From Thermomonas sp. XSG (GTDB lineage: Bacteria > Pseudomonadota > Gammaproteobacteria > Xanthomonadales > Xanthomonadaceae), in NCBI RefSeq assembly GCF_014678725.1, contig NZ_CP061497.1, positions 1,070,001 to 1,134,000 of the forward strand: a DNA stretch of 64,000 bases. Reading direction: 5' to 3'. Positions 38,994 to 50,953 of the stretch are shown piece by piece. Positions within the stretch are counted from its first letter, which is position 1. Every line of letters starts with the position of its first letter. Made by a program: the position numbers and the translations under genes. The notes under the pieces are model-generated. The model worked only from the letters and a program-made list of their open reading frames with translations, ran no database searches and was not told where the DNA came from.

Positions 38994-39857
38994 ATGGCAT
39001 TTCTCGACGCACACCCCGGCCTCGGCTATCCCGCCGCGGCTGGCCTGGGCCTGCTGGTCGGCAGTTTCCTCAACGTGGTGATCCTGCGCCTGCCGCCGCG
39101 GCTGGAATGGCAGTGGAAGCGCGATGCCCGCGAGATCCTGGAAGAGCCGGACCTGTATGACCCGCCGCCGCCGGGCATCGTGGTGGAGGGCTCGCACTGC
39201 CCGAAGTGCAAGAAGCCGCTGTCCTGGTACGAGAACATCCCGGTGCTGAGCTGGGTGCTGCAGGGCGGCAAGTGCCGTGGCTGCAAGGCGCCGATTTCGG
39301 TCCAGTACCCGCTGGTGGAACTGGTCACGGCCCTGCTGTTCCTGGGTTGCGCCTGGCGTTTCGGCTTTGGCTGGAAGGGCTTCGGGGCGATGCTGCTGAC
39401 CAGCTACCTGGTCGCGCTGTCGGGCATCGACTTCCGCACCCGCCTGCTGCCGGACCAGTTGACCCTGCCGCTGCTGTGGCTGGGCATGATCGCGGCTGTT
39501 GAAAACCTGTACGTCGGCCAGAAGGCCGCGATCCTCGGTGCGATGGCCGGCTACCTGAGCCTGTGGTCGGTGTACTGGGTGTTCAAGCAGCTGACCGGCA
39601 AGGAAGGCATGGGTCACGGCGACTTCAAGCTGCTGGCGGCGCTGGGCGCATGGATCGGGCTGTCCGGGATCCTGCCGACCATCCTGCTGTCCTCGCTGGT
39701 GGGCGCGGTGGTGGGCTCGATCTGGCTGGGCGTAAAGGGCCGCGACAAGGCCACGCCGATTCCGTTCGGCCCCTATCTGGCGGTGGCCGGCTGGATCAGC
39801 TTCATGTGGGGGCAACAGCTGGTGGATGCGTACCTGCGTTTCGCCGGATTGGCGTAA
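38994..39857 (+). CDS. pilD: Prepilin peptidase / N-methyltransferase PilD
   Basis: This 287-residue membrane enzyme cleaves and N-methylates prepilins such as those encoded at 22100 and 22583. The methyltransferase domain has four zinc cysteines (C69, C72, C94, C97), and the two catalytic aspartates of the aspartyl protease are D146 in SGIDFRTRLLPD and D210 in GHGDFKLLAA. It has about eight membrane helices. Third gene of pilBCD. Confidence 0.97.
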   Translation: MAFLDAHPGLGYPAAAGLGLLVGSFLNVVILRLPPRLEWQWKRDAREILEEPDLYDPPPPGIVVEGSHCPKCKKPLSWYENIPVLSWVLQGGKCRGCKAPISVQYPLVELVTALLFLGCAWRFGFGWKGFGAMLLTSYLVALSGIDFRTRLLPDQLTLPLLWLGMIAAVENLYVGQKAAILGAMAGYLSLWSVYWVFKQLTGKEGMGHGDFKLLAALGAWIGLSGILPTILLSSLVGAVVGSIWLGVKGRDKATPIPFGPYLAVAGWISFMWGQQLVDAYLRFAGLA

Positions 39858-39875
39858 GGCCCAACACCCCGTCCG

Positions 39876-39898
39876 CGGGAGCGCACCGCAGGGTGGCG
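39876..39898. repeat. Half copy of the GGAGCGCACCGCAGG repeat
   Basis: The stretch contains GGGAGCGCACCGCAGGG, which matches one arm of the palindrome at 17166-17244, but no opposite arm follows. It is in the 60-base gap between pilD and coaE. Confidence 0.5.
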
Positions 39899-39905
39899 CT
39901 GACCA

Positions 39906-39911
39906 CATAAT
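39906..39911 (+). promoter_or_regulatory. Probable leaderless -10 box of coaE
   Basis: CATAAT is placed 6 bases before the coaE ATG (39918) with no ribosome binding site between; the following GCGCCG resembles the CCGCCG after the box at 6557. Confidence 0.5.
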
Positions 39912-39917
39912 GCGCCG

Positions 39918-40535
39918 ATGAGCGAATACATCATCGGCCTGACCGGCGGGGTGGCGTCCGGCAAGAGCGCCGTCGAGGCCTGCTTCCACACGCTGGGCGT
40001 GGTGGTGGCGGACGCCGATGCAGCCGCGCGCGCTGCGCTGGCGGCAGGCAGCGAAGGCCTGGCCGAAGTGGTGGCGACATTCGGGCCGACGGTGCTGGGA
40101 CCGGATGGCCATCTGGATCGAGCGGCAATGCGCCGGCGGGCGTTCGCCGATCCCGAGGCGCGCCAACAGCTGGAAGCCATCGTCCATCCAAGGGTGCGCG
40201 CTGCGCTGGCCGAGGCCTGCCGCGGCGCGCCGGGCCCCTACGCCGTGGCCTCGATCCCGCTGCTGGCGGAAGGCGGTGGCCGCGCCGCCTACCCTTGGCT
40301 GGCCCGGGTGCTGGTGGTGGATGTGCCGGAAACGACCCAGCTTGCGCGCCTGCTGCGGCGTGACGGCATCGATGAAGCGCTGGCAAAGGCGATGATCGCG
40401 GCGCAGGCGACCCGGCAGCAGCGCCTGACGATCGCGGACGATGTCATCGTCAACGACGGGCCACTGGAGGCACTGCCCGGCCAGGTGACTGCACTCGATC
40501 GGCTTTACCGGGGTCTTGCCGCGGCGCGATCGTAG
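39918..40535 (+). CDS. coaE: Dephospho-CoA kinase
   Basis: This 205-residue P-loop kinase performs the last step of CoA synthesis. The P-loop TGGVASGKS is at residues 9-17, and the VVVDVPETTQLARLLRRDG segment and the QATRQQRLTIADDVIVNDG block are characteristic. The pilD-coaE neighbourhood is common in gammaproteobacteria. It appears to have its own promoter and is convergent with mutT, 16 bases apart. Confidence 0.96.
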   Translation: MSEYIIGLTGGVASGKSAVEACFHTLGVVVADADAAARAALAAGSEGLAEVVATFGPTVLGPDGHLDRAAMRRRAFADPEARQQLEAIVHPRVRAALAEACRGAPGPYAVASIPLLAEGGGRAAYPWLARVLVVDVPETTQLARLLRRDGIDEALAKAMIAAQATRQQRLTIADDVIVNDGPLEALPGQVTALDRLYRGLAAARS

Positions 40536-40551
40536 TCTTCCTTGCGGAGCG

Positions 40552-40983
40552 TTATTCGCTGCCAGCGTTGCCGTTGCCCGCCGCCGGCAGCGGCGAAGCC
40601 CGGCGCAGCAGTTCCGCCACCACCGGCACGTCGGCCGGCGGCATGGGATAGTCCGACAGCTTGCGCAGTGGCACCCATGCCAGCGCCTGCCCTTCCAGCC
40701 CGCGCGGGAGACCGCTGAAGGCGACCTCCCGCACATCCAGCAGCAGGCGCCTGCCGGGGGACTCCAGCGGCACGCAGGCCACCGGTGCCCCGACCTCGGT
40801 CTCGACCCCCAGTTCCTCGCGCAGTTCGCGCACCAGCGCGTCCTCGGGGGATTCCCCGGGTTCGACCTTGCCGCCCGGGAACTCCCACAGGCCGGCCAGA
40901 TCGCGGCCTTCGGTGCGGCGCGCCAGCAGGACCCGCCCGCGCGCATCGCGGAGCACGCCAGCGACGACGTGGACCTGCTTCAT
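40552..40983 (-). CDS. mutT: 8-oxo-dGTP diphosphatase (Nudix hydrolase)
   Basis: This 143-residue protein has a full Nudix box at 38-60 (G-x5-E-x7-R-E-L-R-E-E-x-G), preceded by the MutT-like GLWEFPGGK. It removes oxidised dGTP from the nucleotide pool. The start at 40983 lies 21 bases after secA on the same strand, without a clear Shine-Dalgarno sequence, so it probably depends on secA transcription. The secA-mutT order is also seen in E. coli. Confidence 0.93.
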   Translation of the reverse strand: MKQVHVVAGVLRDARGRVLLARRTEGRDLAGLWEFPGGKVEPGESPEDALVRELREELGVETEVGAPVACVPLESPGRRLLLDVREVAFSGLPRGLEGQALAWVPLRKLSDYPMPPADVPVVAELLRRASPLPAAGNGNAGSE

Positions 40984-41004
40984 CGAAACGAACAGGGCCG
41001 CCTG

Positions 41005-43722
<2,718 letters not shown>

Positions 43723-43787
43723 GGGGTGTCCCTGGCGGGATGCGCGCCGGCGGCGCGGCATCGGGAAAGCAACGGAATACCCAAAGG

Positions 43788-43803
43788 CGGGCAGGACTGC
43801 CCG
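43788..43803. terminator. Small stem-loop between the M23 peptidase gene and secA
   Basis: CGGGCAG, a 2-base loop and CTGCCCG form a 7-bp perfect stem in the 143-base gap. It could attenuate the peptidase message or be part of the secA leader; there is no long T-tract. Confidence 0.3.
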
Positions 43804-43865
43804 TTCGGGAATCGATTAGTTTAGCTGGAGGCGGCCTGCGGCGTGCGCAAGCCCCTCGCCCGATG

Positions 43866-44807
43866 TCAGCCGCGGTCGGGGCCGTGGCGGGCCAGCGCGT
43901 TGTTGTGGCCGAGGAACTTGCGGGGATTGACCACCACGCCGTCCTGCCACAGCTCGAAGTGCACGTGCGCGCCGGTGGAGCGGCCGCTGGAGCCGGCCCT
44001 GGCGATCTCCTGCCCCGCGCGCACCAGGTCGCCGACCTGGCGGACCAGGCGCGAATTGTGCGCATAGCGGGTGACGTAGCCGTTGCCGTGGTCGATTTCG
44101 ACCGTGTTGCCGTAGCCGCTGCGATCGCCCGCATAGCTGACGACGCCGTCCGCCACCGCCAGCACCGGGTCGCCGATGCTGGCCTGGAAATCGATGCCCT
44201 TGTGGAACTGGCTGCCGCCGCCGAACGGGTCGGCGCGACCGCCAAAACCGGAGGTGACGAAGCTGCCTGCAATCGGCTCGCGCGAGGGCACCGTGTTGCG
44301 GTCCAGCGCGCGGTTGAACAGCAGGGTTTCCAACACCGACAGCTGGGTGCCGGCAGCCCGGTATTCGTTTTCCAGCGCGACCAGGCGCGCGCGCAGCTCG
44401 GCCGGCGGCATGTCGCGGGCGATCCCGCCACCGCCCTGTCCGACCGGCTTTTCGAAATCGAACTCCCCGTCCTGCAGCTGGCCGGCGCGGGTCAGCCGGG
44501 TGCCCAGCGCATTCAGGCGGTTGGCCTGCGCCTGCAGTTCGGCCAGCCGCGCGGCCAGCGCGTTGACATCGCGTTGCGCGTCGCGGCGTACCTTGTCCAG
44601 CTCGGCCTGGCGTTCGGCGTCCGCAGCTTGCAGCGCCTCCACCTGGGCCATGCCGATCGCGCTGCGTGCGGCGGCACCGCAGAGCATGCCGGCACCCAGC
44701 AGCAGCGCCAGCGCCGCCCACGGCCTGCTGCGCGCCCACCGGCGCAGCTGCTGGGCCTGCGCAATGGCGCGTTGGCGGGTATCGTGTAGGTTGCTGATTT
44801 CGATCAT
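43866..44807 (-). CDS. M23 family (LytM-type) metallopeptidase
   Basis: This 313-residue protein has an N-terminal membrane anchor (about 30-50), a coiled-coil region (about 55-110) and a C-terminal M23 domain. The zinc ligands are present: H202 and D206 in FHKGIDF and H283 in GAHVHFE, with H281 as the catalytic partner, so it should be an active peptidoglycan endopeptidase or an EnvC/NlpD-like regulator with intact site. I chose the ATG at 44807. It lies between lpxC and secA, an arrangement I believe is conserved in Xanthomonadaceae. It is divergent from the DUF721 gene with only 4 bases between the start codons. Confidence 0.93.
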   Translation of the reverse strand: MIEISNLHDTRQRAIAQAQQLRRWARSRPWAALALLLGAGMLCGAAARSAIGMAQVEALQAADAERQAELDKVRRDAQRDVNALAARLAELQAQANRLNALGTRLTRAGQLQDGEFDFEKPVGQGGGGIARDMPPAELRARLVALENEYRAAGTQLSVLETLLFNRALDRNTVPSREPIAGSFVTSGFGGRADPFGGGSQFHKGIDFQASIGDPVLAVADGVVSYAGDRSGYGNTVEIDHGNGYVTRYAHNSRLVRQVGDLVRAGQEIARAGSSGRSTGAHVHFELWQDGVVVNPRKFLGHNNALARHGPDRG

Positions 44808-44811
44808 CCGT

Positions 44812-45324
44812 ATGCCTGGTTCTCGATCCAACCCCGAAAGGGGCCGTGCCGCCGCCAGCCCGCGTGCAGCGCTGGACGCGCTGCTCGCCGGCTCTGCCGG
44901 GGGCACCCTGCGCCGGGCCCAATGGCTCGACGCGATGGACCGGTTGCTGCGGCCCCTCCTGCCAGCGGGGCTGGCGGCGCATACGCGCCTTGCCAACGTC
45001 CGCGGGGACAGGCTGGTGTTCGTCGTCGACGCACCGGTCTGGCATGCCAAGTTGCGGCTAGCCGCGCCCGCGCTGATCGACGCCGCCCGCTCCATCGGGC
45101 TCGAAGTGAACGACGTGGGTGTCAGGACGACCACCGCACCGCTGCGACCACAACCGCTGGCCGACGCGCGCCATACTCCGATGTCGGCCGCCGCCCGTGC
45201 TGGACTGGAGACGGCCTTGGCCATGCTGCGGCCGGAGGCATCGGAAGACACCCCGGGCGACCGCAAGGCGGGGACGAGGCGGGCACCGAGACCCCCCGCC
45301 GAACCAGCCGAGGGCGCATCCTAG
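44812..45324 (+). CDS. DUF721 (DciA-like) family protein
   Basis: This 170-residue protein has the DUF721 core: an N-terminal helix, then LVFVVDAPVWHAKLRLAAPALIDAAR, the strand-helix segment typical of DciA proteins, which load the DnaB helicase in bacteria lacking DnaC. The C-terminal third is charged, proline-rich and probably disordered. DciA function is inferred from the family. The ATG at 44812 and the ATG of the M23 gene at 44807 are back to back, so both promoters must lie inside the opposite coding sequence. Confidence 0.82.
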   Translation: MPGSRSNPERGRAAASPRAALDALLAGSAGGTLRRAQWLDAMDRLLRPLLPAGLAAHTRLANVRGDRLVFVVDAPVWHAKLRLAAPALIDAARSIGLEVNDVGVRTTTAPLRPQPLADARHTPMSAAARAGLETALAMLRPEASEDTPGDRKAGTRRAPRPPAEPAEGAS

Positions 45325-45405
45325 CCGCGCCGGCCGCCGGTTTTGTTAAGAATTCGATGGAGAGCGGGCGGGATTTCGTGAAATGCATCACGGTTTCCGC
45401 CGGGG

Positions 45406-46320
45406 TTAGACCGCCGGCAGCGCGATGCCGTAGCCCAGCTGCGGTGCCTGTTCGGCATCGACGAAGCTGACTTCTTCCCACGCCTCGGCATCCGCCAGCA
45501 GCGCGCGCACCAGCTTGTTGTTCAGCGCATGTCCGGACTTGTAGCCCTCGTAGGCGCCGAGGATGGCGTGGCCGGCCAGGTAGAGATCGCCGACCGCGTC
45601 GAGGATCTTGTGGCGGACGAATTCGTCGGCGTAGCGCAGGCCGTCCTCGTTCAGGACGCGGAAATCGTCGAGCACGATGGCGTTGTCCATCGAGCCGCCG
45701 AGGCCGAGGTTGCGGTCGCGCATGTACTCGAGGTCGCGCATGAAGCCGAAGGTGCGGGCGCGGCTGACTTCCTTGATGTAGGCGCTGGTGGAGAAGTCCA
45801 CCTCCACCCGCGACAGCGCATCCGGGATCGCCGGATGGTCGAACTTCACCGTGAAACCCAGCCGGAACCCGTCATGCGGGTCGAAACGGGCGACCTTGTC
45901 GCCATCGCGCACTTCCACCGGCTTGAGGATGCGGATCAGCCGCTTGGCCGCGCGCTGCTCGACGATGCCGGCGGATTCCAGCAGGAATACGAACGGACCG
46001 GCGGAGCCGTCCATGATCGGCACTTCCGGCGCGCTCAGCTCGACATAGGCGTTGTCGATGCCCAGGCCCGCCATCGCCGACATCAGGTGTTCAACCGTCT
46101 GCACCTTGGCGCCATCGCGGCTCAGCCCGGTGCACAGGGTGGTTTCGGTGACCAGCGCCGCGGCGGCGGGCATTTCCACCACCGGGTCCAGGTCGATGCG
46201 GCGGAACACGATGCCGGTATCGACGGGCGCCGGCCGCAGGGTCAGGAAGACCTTCTCTCCGCCATGCAGACCCACGCCGGTGGCGCGGATCACGTTCTTG
46301 AGGGTGCGTTGGCGAAGCAT
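45406..46320 (-). CDS. lpxC: UDP-3-O-acyl-N-acetylglucosamine deacetylase
   Basis: This 304-residue zinc amidase catalyses the committed step of lipid A synthesis. Ligands are visible: H78 in [11 protein letters not shown], the [14 protein letters not shown] motif near 237 with His and Asp, and the catalytic H of [13 protein letters not shown] near 264. Length matches E. coli LpxC (305). The ATG at 46320 follows a GATAAT box by 8 bases and lacks a Shine-Dalgarno sequence, so the gene is probably read from its own leaderless mRNA rather than from ftsZ. Confidence 0.98.
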   Translation of the reverse strand: MLRQRTLKNVIRATGVGLHGGEKVFLTLRPAPVDTGIVFRRIDLDPVVEMPAAAALVTETTLCTGLSRDGAKVQTVEHLMSAMAGLGIDNAYVELSAPEVPIMDGSAGPFVFLLESAGIVEQRAAKRLIRILKPVEVRDGDKVARFDPHDGFRLGFTVKFDHPAIPDALSRVEVDFSTSAYIKEVSRARTFGFMRDLEYMRDRNLGLGGSMDNAIVLDDFRVLNEDGLRYADEFVRHKILDAVGDLYLAGHAILGAYEGYKSGHALNNKLVRALLADAEAWEEVSFVDAEQAPQLGYGIALPAV

Positions 46321-46328
46321 CGGTTCAG

Positions 46329-46334
46329 ATTATC
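46329..46334 (-). promoter_or_regulatory. Probable leaderless -10 box of lpxC
   Basis: On the minus strand GATAAT stands 8 bases before the lpxC ATG (46320) in an AT-rich patch. The bases between (CTGAACCG) contain no ribosome binding site. A matching -35 box is not evident. Confidence 0.5.
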
Positions 46335-46637
46335 ACGGGACTTGCTGAATCGATCCGTAAAAAACTTCCGGCCCGTCCCGGCAGCGCCCGCTGCGGCGGC
46401 TGGGAAAGGGGCCGGCCAGCTTGCGCCAGCCGGCCGGAAGACGCGACCGGGCGGACGACCCGGCGCGCGATTCGACAGGGGTGCCACGCCCTGCTGCCAC
46501 GGCCGCGGCGGCAGGGATCGGGAATGGGCCGCGCCGGTCAGCGCAGGCTCGTTCCGCCCTCCCGCTCCGCAGGGGAAGCGGGAGGCGCTGAGCGACAGCC
46601 GGACGGTCCGAAGCGGACCACCCGCACGCTGCTACCC
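46335..46637. other. ftsZ-lpxC intergenic region with stem-loops
   Basis: This non-coding stretch of about 300 bases holds three inverted repeats: GGTCCG/CGGACC at 46605-46619 close to the ftsZ stop, a 9-bp stem CCTCCCGCT/AGCGGGAGG at 46558-46585, and a 7-bp GGCCGGC/GCCGGCC pair at 46410-46435. None has a T-tract on the minus strand. They may end or protect ftsZ mRNA. I see no gene in it. Confidence 0.5.
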
Positions 46638-47891
46638 TCAGTCCGCTTGGCGGCGCAGGAACGCCGGGATGTCGAGGTAGTCGTCCTTCGGCAGCTCGGC
46701 GGCGGCCGGTGCCGCTTCGGCGGCATTGCGGCGCAGGCCACCGGCGAAACCCACCGGCGCCGTCGGCGCGTAGCTGTCGGCAATCGCGTCGATCGGCAGC
46801 CCGGTGGTGCCGTCGCGCTTGACCTGGGTATTGATCAGCTGCACCTGCGGACGGCGCAGCGGCTCCTGCGCGGTTTCATAGCGCACCTCGCGGCGGTCAT
46901 TGCCGGCCGGCTGGCGCAGGCCCACGGTGGCGCGGCTGAGGCCGGTGGCGACCACGGTGACGCGCACCTCGTCCTGCATGTCCGGATCGAGCACGGTACC
47001 GATGACCACGGTGGCGTCCTCGGCGGCGAACTGCTCGACGGTGCGGCCCACCTCGTCGAACTCGGCCATGGTGAAGTCGGGGCCGGCGGTGATGTTGACC
47101 AGGATGCCGTTGGCGCCGGACAGGTTGACGTCGTCCAGCAGCGGGTTCTGGATGGCGGCTTCCGCCGCGGCCTGCGCGCGGTCGTCGCCGCGGGCGCTGC
47201 CGCTGCCCATCATCGCCAGGCCCATCTCGGACATCACGGTGCGCACGTCGGCGAAGTCGACGTTGATCAGGCCAGGACGTACGATCAGGTCGGCGATGCC
47301 CTGCACCGCGCCCAGCAGCACGTCGTTGGCTGCGCGGAACGCCTGGATCATGGTGGCGTTGCGGCCCAGCACGGTGATCAGCTTCTCGTTCGGGATGGTG
47401 ATCAGCGAGTCGCAGTGCTGGCTCAGTTCCTCGATACCCTTCGCCGCCACCTGCATGCGCCGGCGGCCTTCGAACGGGAACGGCTTGGTGACCACGGCCA
47501 CGGTCAGGATGCCCATTTCCTTGGCCAGCTGCGCCACCACCGGCGCGGCGCCGGTGCCGGTGCCGCCGCCCATGCCGGCGGTGATGAACACCATGTCGGC
47601 GCCCTGCAGCGCCTCGATGATGGCTTCACGGTCCTCCAGCGCGGCCTGGCGGCCGACTTCCGGGTTGGCGCCGGCGCCCAGGCCCTTGGTGACGTTGCCG
47701 CCGAGGGTCAGCTGCTGCGATGCGCCGCAGTTCTTGATCGCCTGCGAATCGGTGTTGGCGGTGATGAACTCCACGCCGTCGACGCTGCTGTTGACCATGT
47801 GCGCGACCGCGTTGCCGCCGCCACCGCCGACGCCGAAGACCTTGATGACCGCGTTGGGTGCCACCTGCTGGATCAGTTCGAAATGTGCCAT
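46638..47891 (-). CDS. ftsZ: Cell division GTPase FtsZ
   Basis: This 417-residue tubulin homologue forms the Z ring. The GTP signature GGGTGTG is at 108-114, and the T7-loop catalytic region [15 protein letters not shown] near 205. A variable linker (about 318-400) leads to the conserved C-terminal peptide [12 protein letters not shown] that binds FtsA and ZipA. AGGA before the ATG at 47891 is the ribosome binding site. It is the only dcw gene with a real gap (157 bases) upstream, which fits a separate ftsZ promoter. Confidence 0.98.
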   Translation of the reverse strand: MAHFELIQQVAPNAVIKVFGVGGGGGNAVAHMVNSSVDGVEFITANTDSQAIKNCGASQQLTLGGNVTKGLGAGANPEVGRQAALEDREAIIEALQGADMVFITAGMGGGTGTGAAPVVAQLAKEMGILTVAVVTKPFPFEGRRRMQVAAKGIEELSQHCDSLITIPNEKLITVLGRNATMIQAFRAANDVLLGAVQGIADLIVRPGLINVDFADVRTVMSEMGLAMMGSGSARGDDRAQAAAEAAIQNPLLDDVNLSGANGILVNITAGPDFTMAEFDEVGRTVEQFAAEDATVVIGTVLDPDMQDEVRVTVVATGLSRATVGLRQPAGNDRREVRYETAQEPLRRPQVQLINTQVKRDGTTGLPIDAIADSYAPTAPVGFAGGLRRNAAEAAPAAAELPKDDYLDIPAFLRRQAD

Positions 47892-48048
47892 GTCCGTGTC
47901 CTGTCGTTGTGGCCGGGATCGGGGAGGCGGGAGTCCCGCTTCGCCTTCGCCGGCTTGTTATTGGGTTGTGTCCTGCGCTTGCTGCCTTGCTGCTTGCCTG
48001 TCTTTCCTGCCCTGCCCGCCTGTTGCCGCTACTGCCCGCTGCCGACGC

Positions 48049-49284
48049 TCAGAACGCGCCGCGGAACCACTTCACCGCCTTGCCCAACACCCCGCCGACC
48101 TTGCCGCTGGGCAGCGTCGGCCGCTTCGGGTGTTCCATCTGCGCGCCCATCAGCAGCAGGCCCACGCCGGTGGCATGCACCGGGTTGCCCACTACCTCGC
48201 CGAGCCCGGTGACGTGCTGCGGGATGCCGATCCGCACCGGCATCTGCAGCATTTCCTCGGCCAGCTCGACCACGCCTTCCATCTTCGAGGCACCGCCGGT
48301 CAGCACCATGCCGGCGCGCACCCGCTGCTCGAAGCCGGAGCGGCGCAGTTCCGCCTGCACCATCTCGAAGATTTCCTCGTAGCGCGCCTGCACCGCCTGC
48401 GCCAGCGCGTGCCGCGGCAGCCGGCGCGGCGGGCGGTCGCCCACGCTTTCGACCTGGATGCTCTCCTCGGCACGCGCCAGCTGCGCCAGCGCGCAGGCGT
48501 ACTTGACCTTGATGTCCTCGGCGTGCGGCGTGGGCGTGCGCAGCATGTGCGCGATGTCCTCGGTCACCTTGTCGCCCGCCACCGGCAGGTTTGCGGTGTG
48601 GCAGATCGCGCCCTGCATGAACACCGCGATGTCGGTGGTGCCGGCGCCCATGTCGACCAGCACCACGCCCAGTTCGCGCTCGTCCGGGGTCAGCACCGCG
48701 GTGCTGGACGCCAGCGAGGACAGGATCAGCTCGTCCACCTGCAGGCCGCAGCGCTGCACGCACTTGCTGATGTTCTGCGCCGCCGACTGCGCGCAGGTGA
48801 CCAGGTGCGCGTGCACCTCCAGGCGCACGCCGGTCATCCCGACCGGGTTGCGGATGCCTTCCTGCGAATCGTCCAGCACGTACTCGCGCGGGATCGCGTG
48901 GAGGATGCGCTGGTCGGCCGGGATCGCCACCGCCTTGGCGGCTTCCAGCACGCGGTCGAGATCGCCGTAGGTCACTTCGCCGTCGCGGATCGGCACGATC
49001 CCGGGCGAGTTCTTGCACTGCACGTGGTTGCCGGAAATCGAGGCGTACACGCTGCTGACCTCGCAGCCGGCCATCAGCTCGGCTTCCTCCACCGCACGCT
49101 GGATCGACTGCACGGTGGAATCGATGTCGACCACCACGCCGCGGCGCAGCCCGCGCGATTCGTGCGAGCCGATGCCGATCACCTCGATGGGCTCGCCCGG
49201 GGCGTATTCGCCGACCAGCGCGGTGACCTTGGAGGTGCCGATATCGAGGCCGACGATCAGGGACTTGTCGCCTTTGCGGTTCAT
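48049..49284 (-). CDS. ftsA: Cell division protein FtsA
   Basis: This 411-residue actin-like ATPase tethers FtsZ to the membrane. It starts with LIVGLDIGTSKVTALVGE, has the 1C domain in the usual place, the phosphate-binding VDMGAGTTDIAVF near 205 and the C-terminal amphipathic helix (GVLGKAVKWFRGAF). Its ATG overlaps the ftsQ stop by four bases. Confidence 0.98.
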   Translation of the reverse strand: MNRKGDKSLIVGLDIGTSKVTALVGEYAPGEPIEVIGIGSHESRGLRRGVVVDIDSTVQSIQRAVEEAELMAGCEVSSVYASISGNHVQCKNSPGIVPIRDGEVTYGDLDRVLEAAKAVAIPADQRILHAIPREYVLDDSQEGIRNPVGMTGVRLEVHAHLVTCAQSAAQNISKCVQRCGLQVDELILSSLASSTAVLTPDERELGVVLVDMGAGTTDIAVFMQGAICHTANLPVAGDKVTEDIAHMLRTPTPHAEDIKVKYACALAQLARAEESIQVESVGDRPPRRLPRHALAQAVQARYEEIFEMVQAELRRSGFEQRVRAGMVLTGGASKMEGVVELAEEMLQMPVRIGIPQHVTGLGEVVGNPVHATGVGLLLMGAQMEHPKRPTLPSGKVGGVLGKAVKWFRGAF

Positions 49285-50012
49285 GTGTTGCTGCCGTGGT
49301 TCATGGGGGTGGGATCAGCCTTCGCCCAGGTCAGGGCGAAGCCATTGGTATAGCGAAGGTCGGCGCGCACCAGACGACGGTGCGGGTTCTGCGCGGCCAG
49401 CTGCGGCAGCATCGGAGCGAACCGCGCCAGCCGGGCGCCGGGGTCGCTGCGACCCAGCACCACGCGGGTGCCGTCGCGCAGGCTGATCGACCAGCTGCCG
49501 CGACGGTCCAGCGCCACACCCAGCACGCCGCCGGCGTCGGCCAGCTGCTCGCGGGCCTGGTTGTACAGCGCCACCACTTCCGGCACCCGGCCTTCCGGAC
49601 CGTCCAGCAGCGGCAGGCCCGGCGGCGGCTGGAGCCTGCCGACCGGGAACAGCCGGCCGTGCTCGGACAGCAGCTGCTGCTCGCCCCAGCGCGCGAACGG
49701 GCGGTGCTCGACGATCCGCACCTCCAGCACGTCCGGCCAGTGCTTGCGCACTTCCGCGCGCTCCACCCAAGGCAGGCCGTCCACGGTGCGCTGGATCGCG
49801 CCCAAGTCCACCGCGAAGAAGCCGCGCTGCGCATGGGGCAGCACCGCCGCCTGCAGCTGCGCGCGGTCGACCCGCGCCAGTTCGCCCTGCACGCGCAGGG
49901 TACGCAGCGGCCAGTGGTCGCCGCCCATCCAGCCCTCGACCACGGCCACCACCGGCAGCGCCAGCAGCGCCAGCGCGAGCAGCCAGGCCAGCGAGCGCAG
50001 GGCAGGCTTCAA
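49281..50012 (-). CDS. ftsQ: Cell division protein FtsQ
   Basis: This bitopic protein of about 243 residues has one N-terminal membrane helix, the POTRA domain starting at [10 protein letters not shown] and the beta domain ([21 protein letters not shown]). It links FtsA/FtsZ with FtsB/FtsL. I propose a TTG start at 50012, forming TTGA with the ddlB stop and with GGAG 8 bases upstream; a GTG at 50039 without a better site is the alternative. Confidence 0.93.
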   Translation of the reverse strand: MKPALRSLAWLLALALLALPVVAVVEGWMGGDHWPLRTLRVQGELARVDRAQLQAAVLPHAQRGFFAVDLGAIQRTVDGLPWVERAEVRKHWPDVLEVRIVEHRPFARWGEQQLLSEHGRLFPVGRLQPPPGLPLLDGPEGRVPEVVALYNQAREQLADAGGVLGVALDRRGSWSISLRDGTRVVLGRSDPGARLARFAPMLPQLAAQNPHRRLVRADLRYTNGFALTWAKADPTPMNHGSNT

Positions 50013-50953
50013 AGCGTCTGCTCCAGGATGCGCCAGCACAGTTCCTCGAACGACACGCCCAGCTCGCGCGCCGCCTTCGGCACCAGCGAGTGACTGGTCA
50101 TGCCCGGGGCGGTGTTCACTTCCAGCAACAGCAGCCGGCCGCTGGCGCGGTCGCGCATCACGTCGATGCGACCCCAGCCGCTGCAGCCGGCGGCGCGGAA
50201 CGCATCCAGCGCCAGCGCGCGGATCGCGGCCTCATCGCCGCCCTCCAGACCGGGACACAGGTACTGGGTGTCCTCGGCGATGTACTTGGCGTTGTAGTCG
50301 TACCACTCGCCTTTGGGCACGATCCGGATCGACGGCAGCGCGACTTCGCCCAGCACGCCGACGGTCAGCTCGTCGCCCACCACCATCTGCTCCATCAGCA
50401 TTTCGCCGCCGTAGCCGCGCGCGACCTCGATCGCGGCGTCGATGTCGGCTTCGGCCAGCACCCGCGCCACGCCCACGCTGCTGCCCTCGCTGGACGGCTT
50501 CACGAACACCGGCAGGCCCAGTTCCAGCGCGGCCGCGCGCAGGTCGGCGCCGGGCGCCAGGCGGACGAACTTCGGCGTCGGCAGGCCGGCGCTGATCCAC
50601 ACCTGCTTGGTGCGGATCTTGTCCATGGTCAGCGCGCTGCCCAGCACGCCTGAGCCGGTGCAGGGAATCTCGAAGCCCTGCAGCAGGCCCTGCAGCACGC
50701 CGTTCTCGCCGTCGCCGCCGTGCAGGATGTTGAACACGCGGTCGAACCTGCCGTGCACCAGCGCATCGACCAGGGCCGGGATGCCGTCCACCGCATGGGC
50801 GTCGACACCACGCGACTGCAGCGCTTCCAGCACGTTGCGACCGGAATCCAGCGAGACTTCGCGCTCGCTGCTGCTGCCGCCCATCAGCACGGCGACACGG
50901 CCGAACGCTGCCGGGTCGGTGCAGCGCAGCGGGGCGAATGCGGAGGCGCTCAT
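50009..50953 (-). CDS. ddlB: D-alanine--D-alanine ligase B
   Basis: This 314-residue ATP-grasp ligase makes D-Ala-D-Ala for the murein pentapeptide. [16 protein letters not shown] is near the N-terminus, [16 protein letters not shown] near 75, [14 protein letters not shown] near 147 and [20 protein letters not shown] near the C-terminus. The ATG overlaps the murC stop (ATGA). Confidence 0.97.
   Translation of the reverse strand: MSASAFAPLRCTDPAAFGRVAVLMGGSSSEREVSLDSGRNVLEALQSRGVDAHAVDGIPALVDALVHGRFDRVFNILHGGDGENGVLQGLLQGFEIPCTGSGVLGSALTMDKIRTKQVWISAGLPTPKFVRLAPGADLRAAALELGLPVFVKPSSEGSSVGVARVLAEADIDAAIEVARGYGGEMLMEQMVVGDELTVGVLGEVALPSIRIVPKGEWYDYNAKYIAEDTQYLCPGLEGGDEAAIRALALDAFRAAGCSGWGRIDVMRDRASGRLLLLEVNTAPGMTSHSLVPKAARELGVSFEELCWRILEQTL

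Noticed and set aside
37515-40946. Open frame of 1143 codons on the minus strand opposite pilB-pilC-pilD-coaE
   Set aside because: Low-complexity His/Gln/Arg-rich translation, no start signals, and four well-conserved genes on the other strand.
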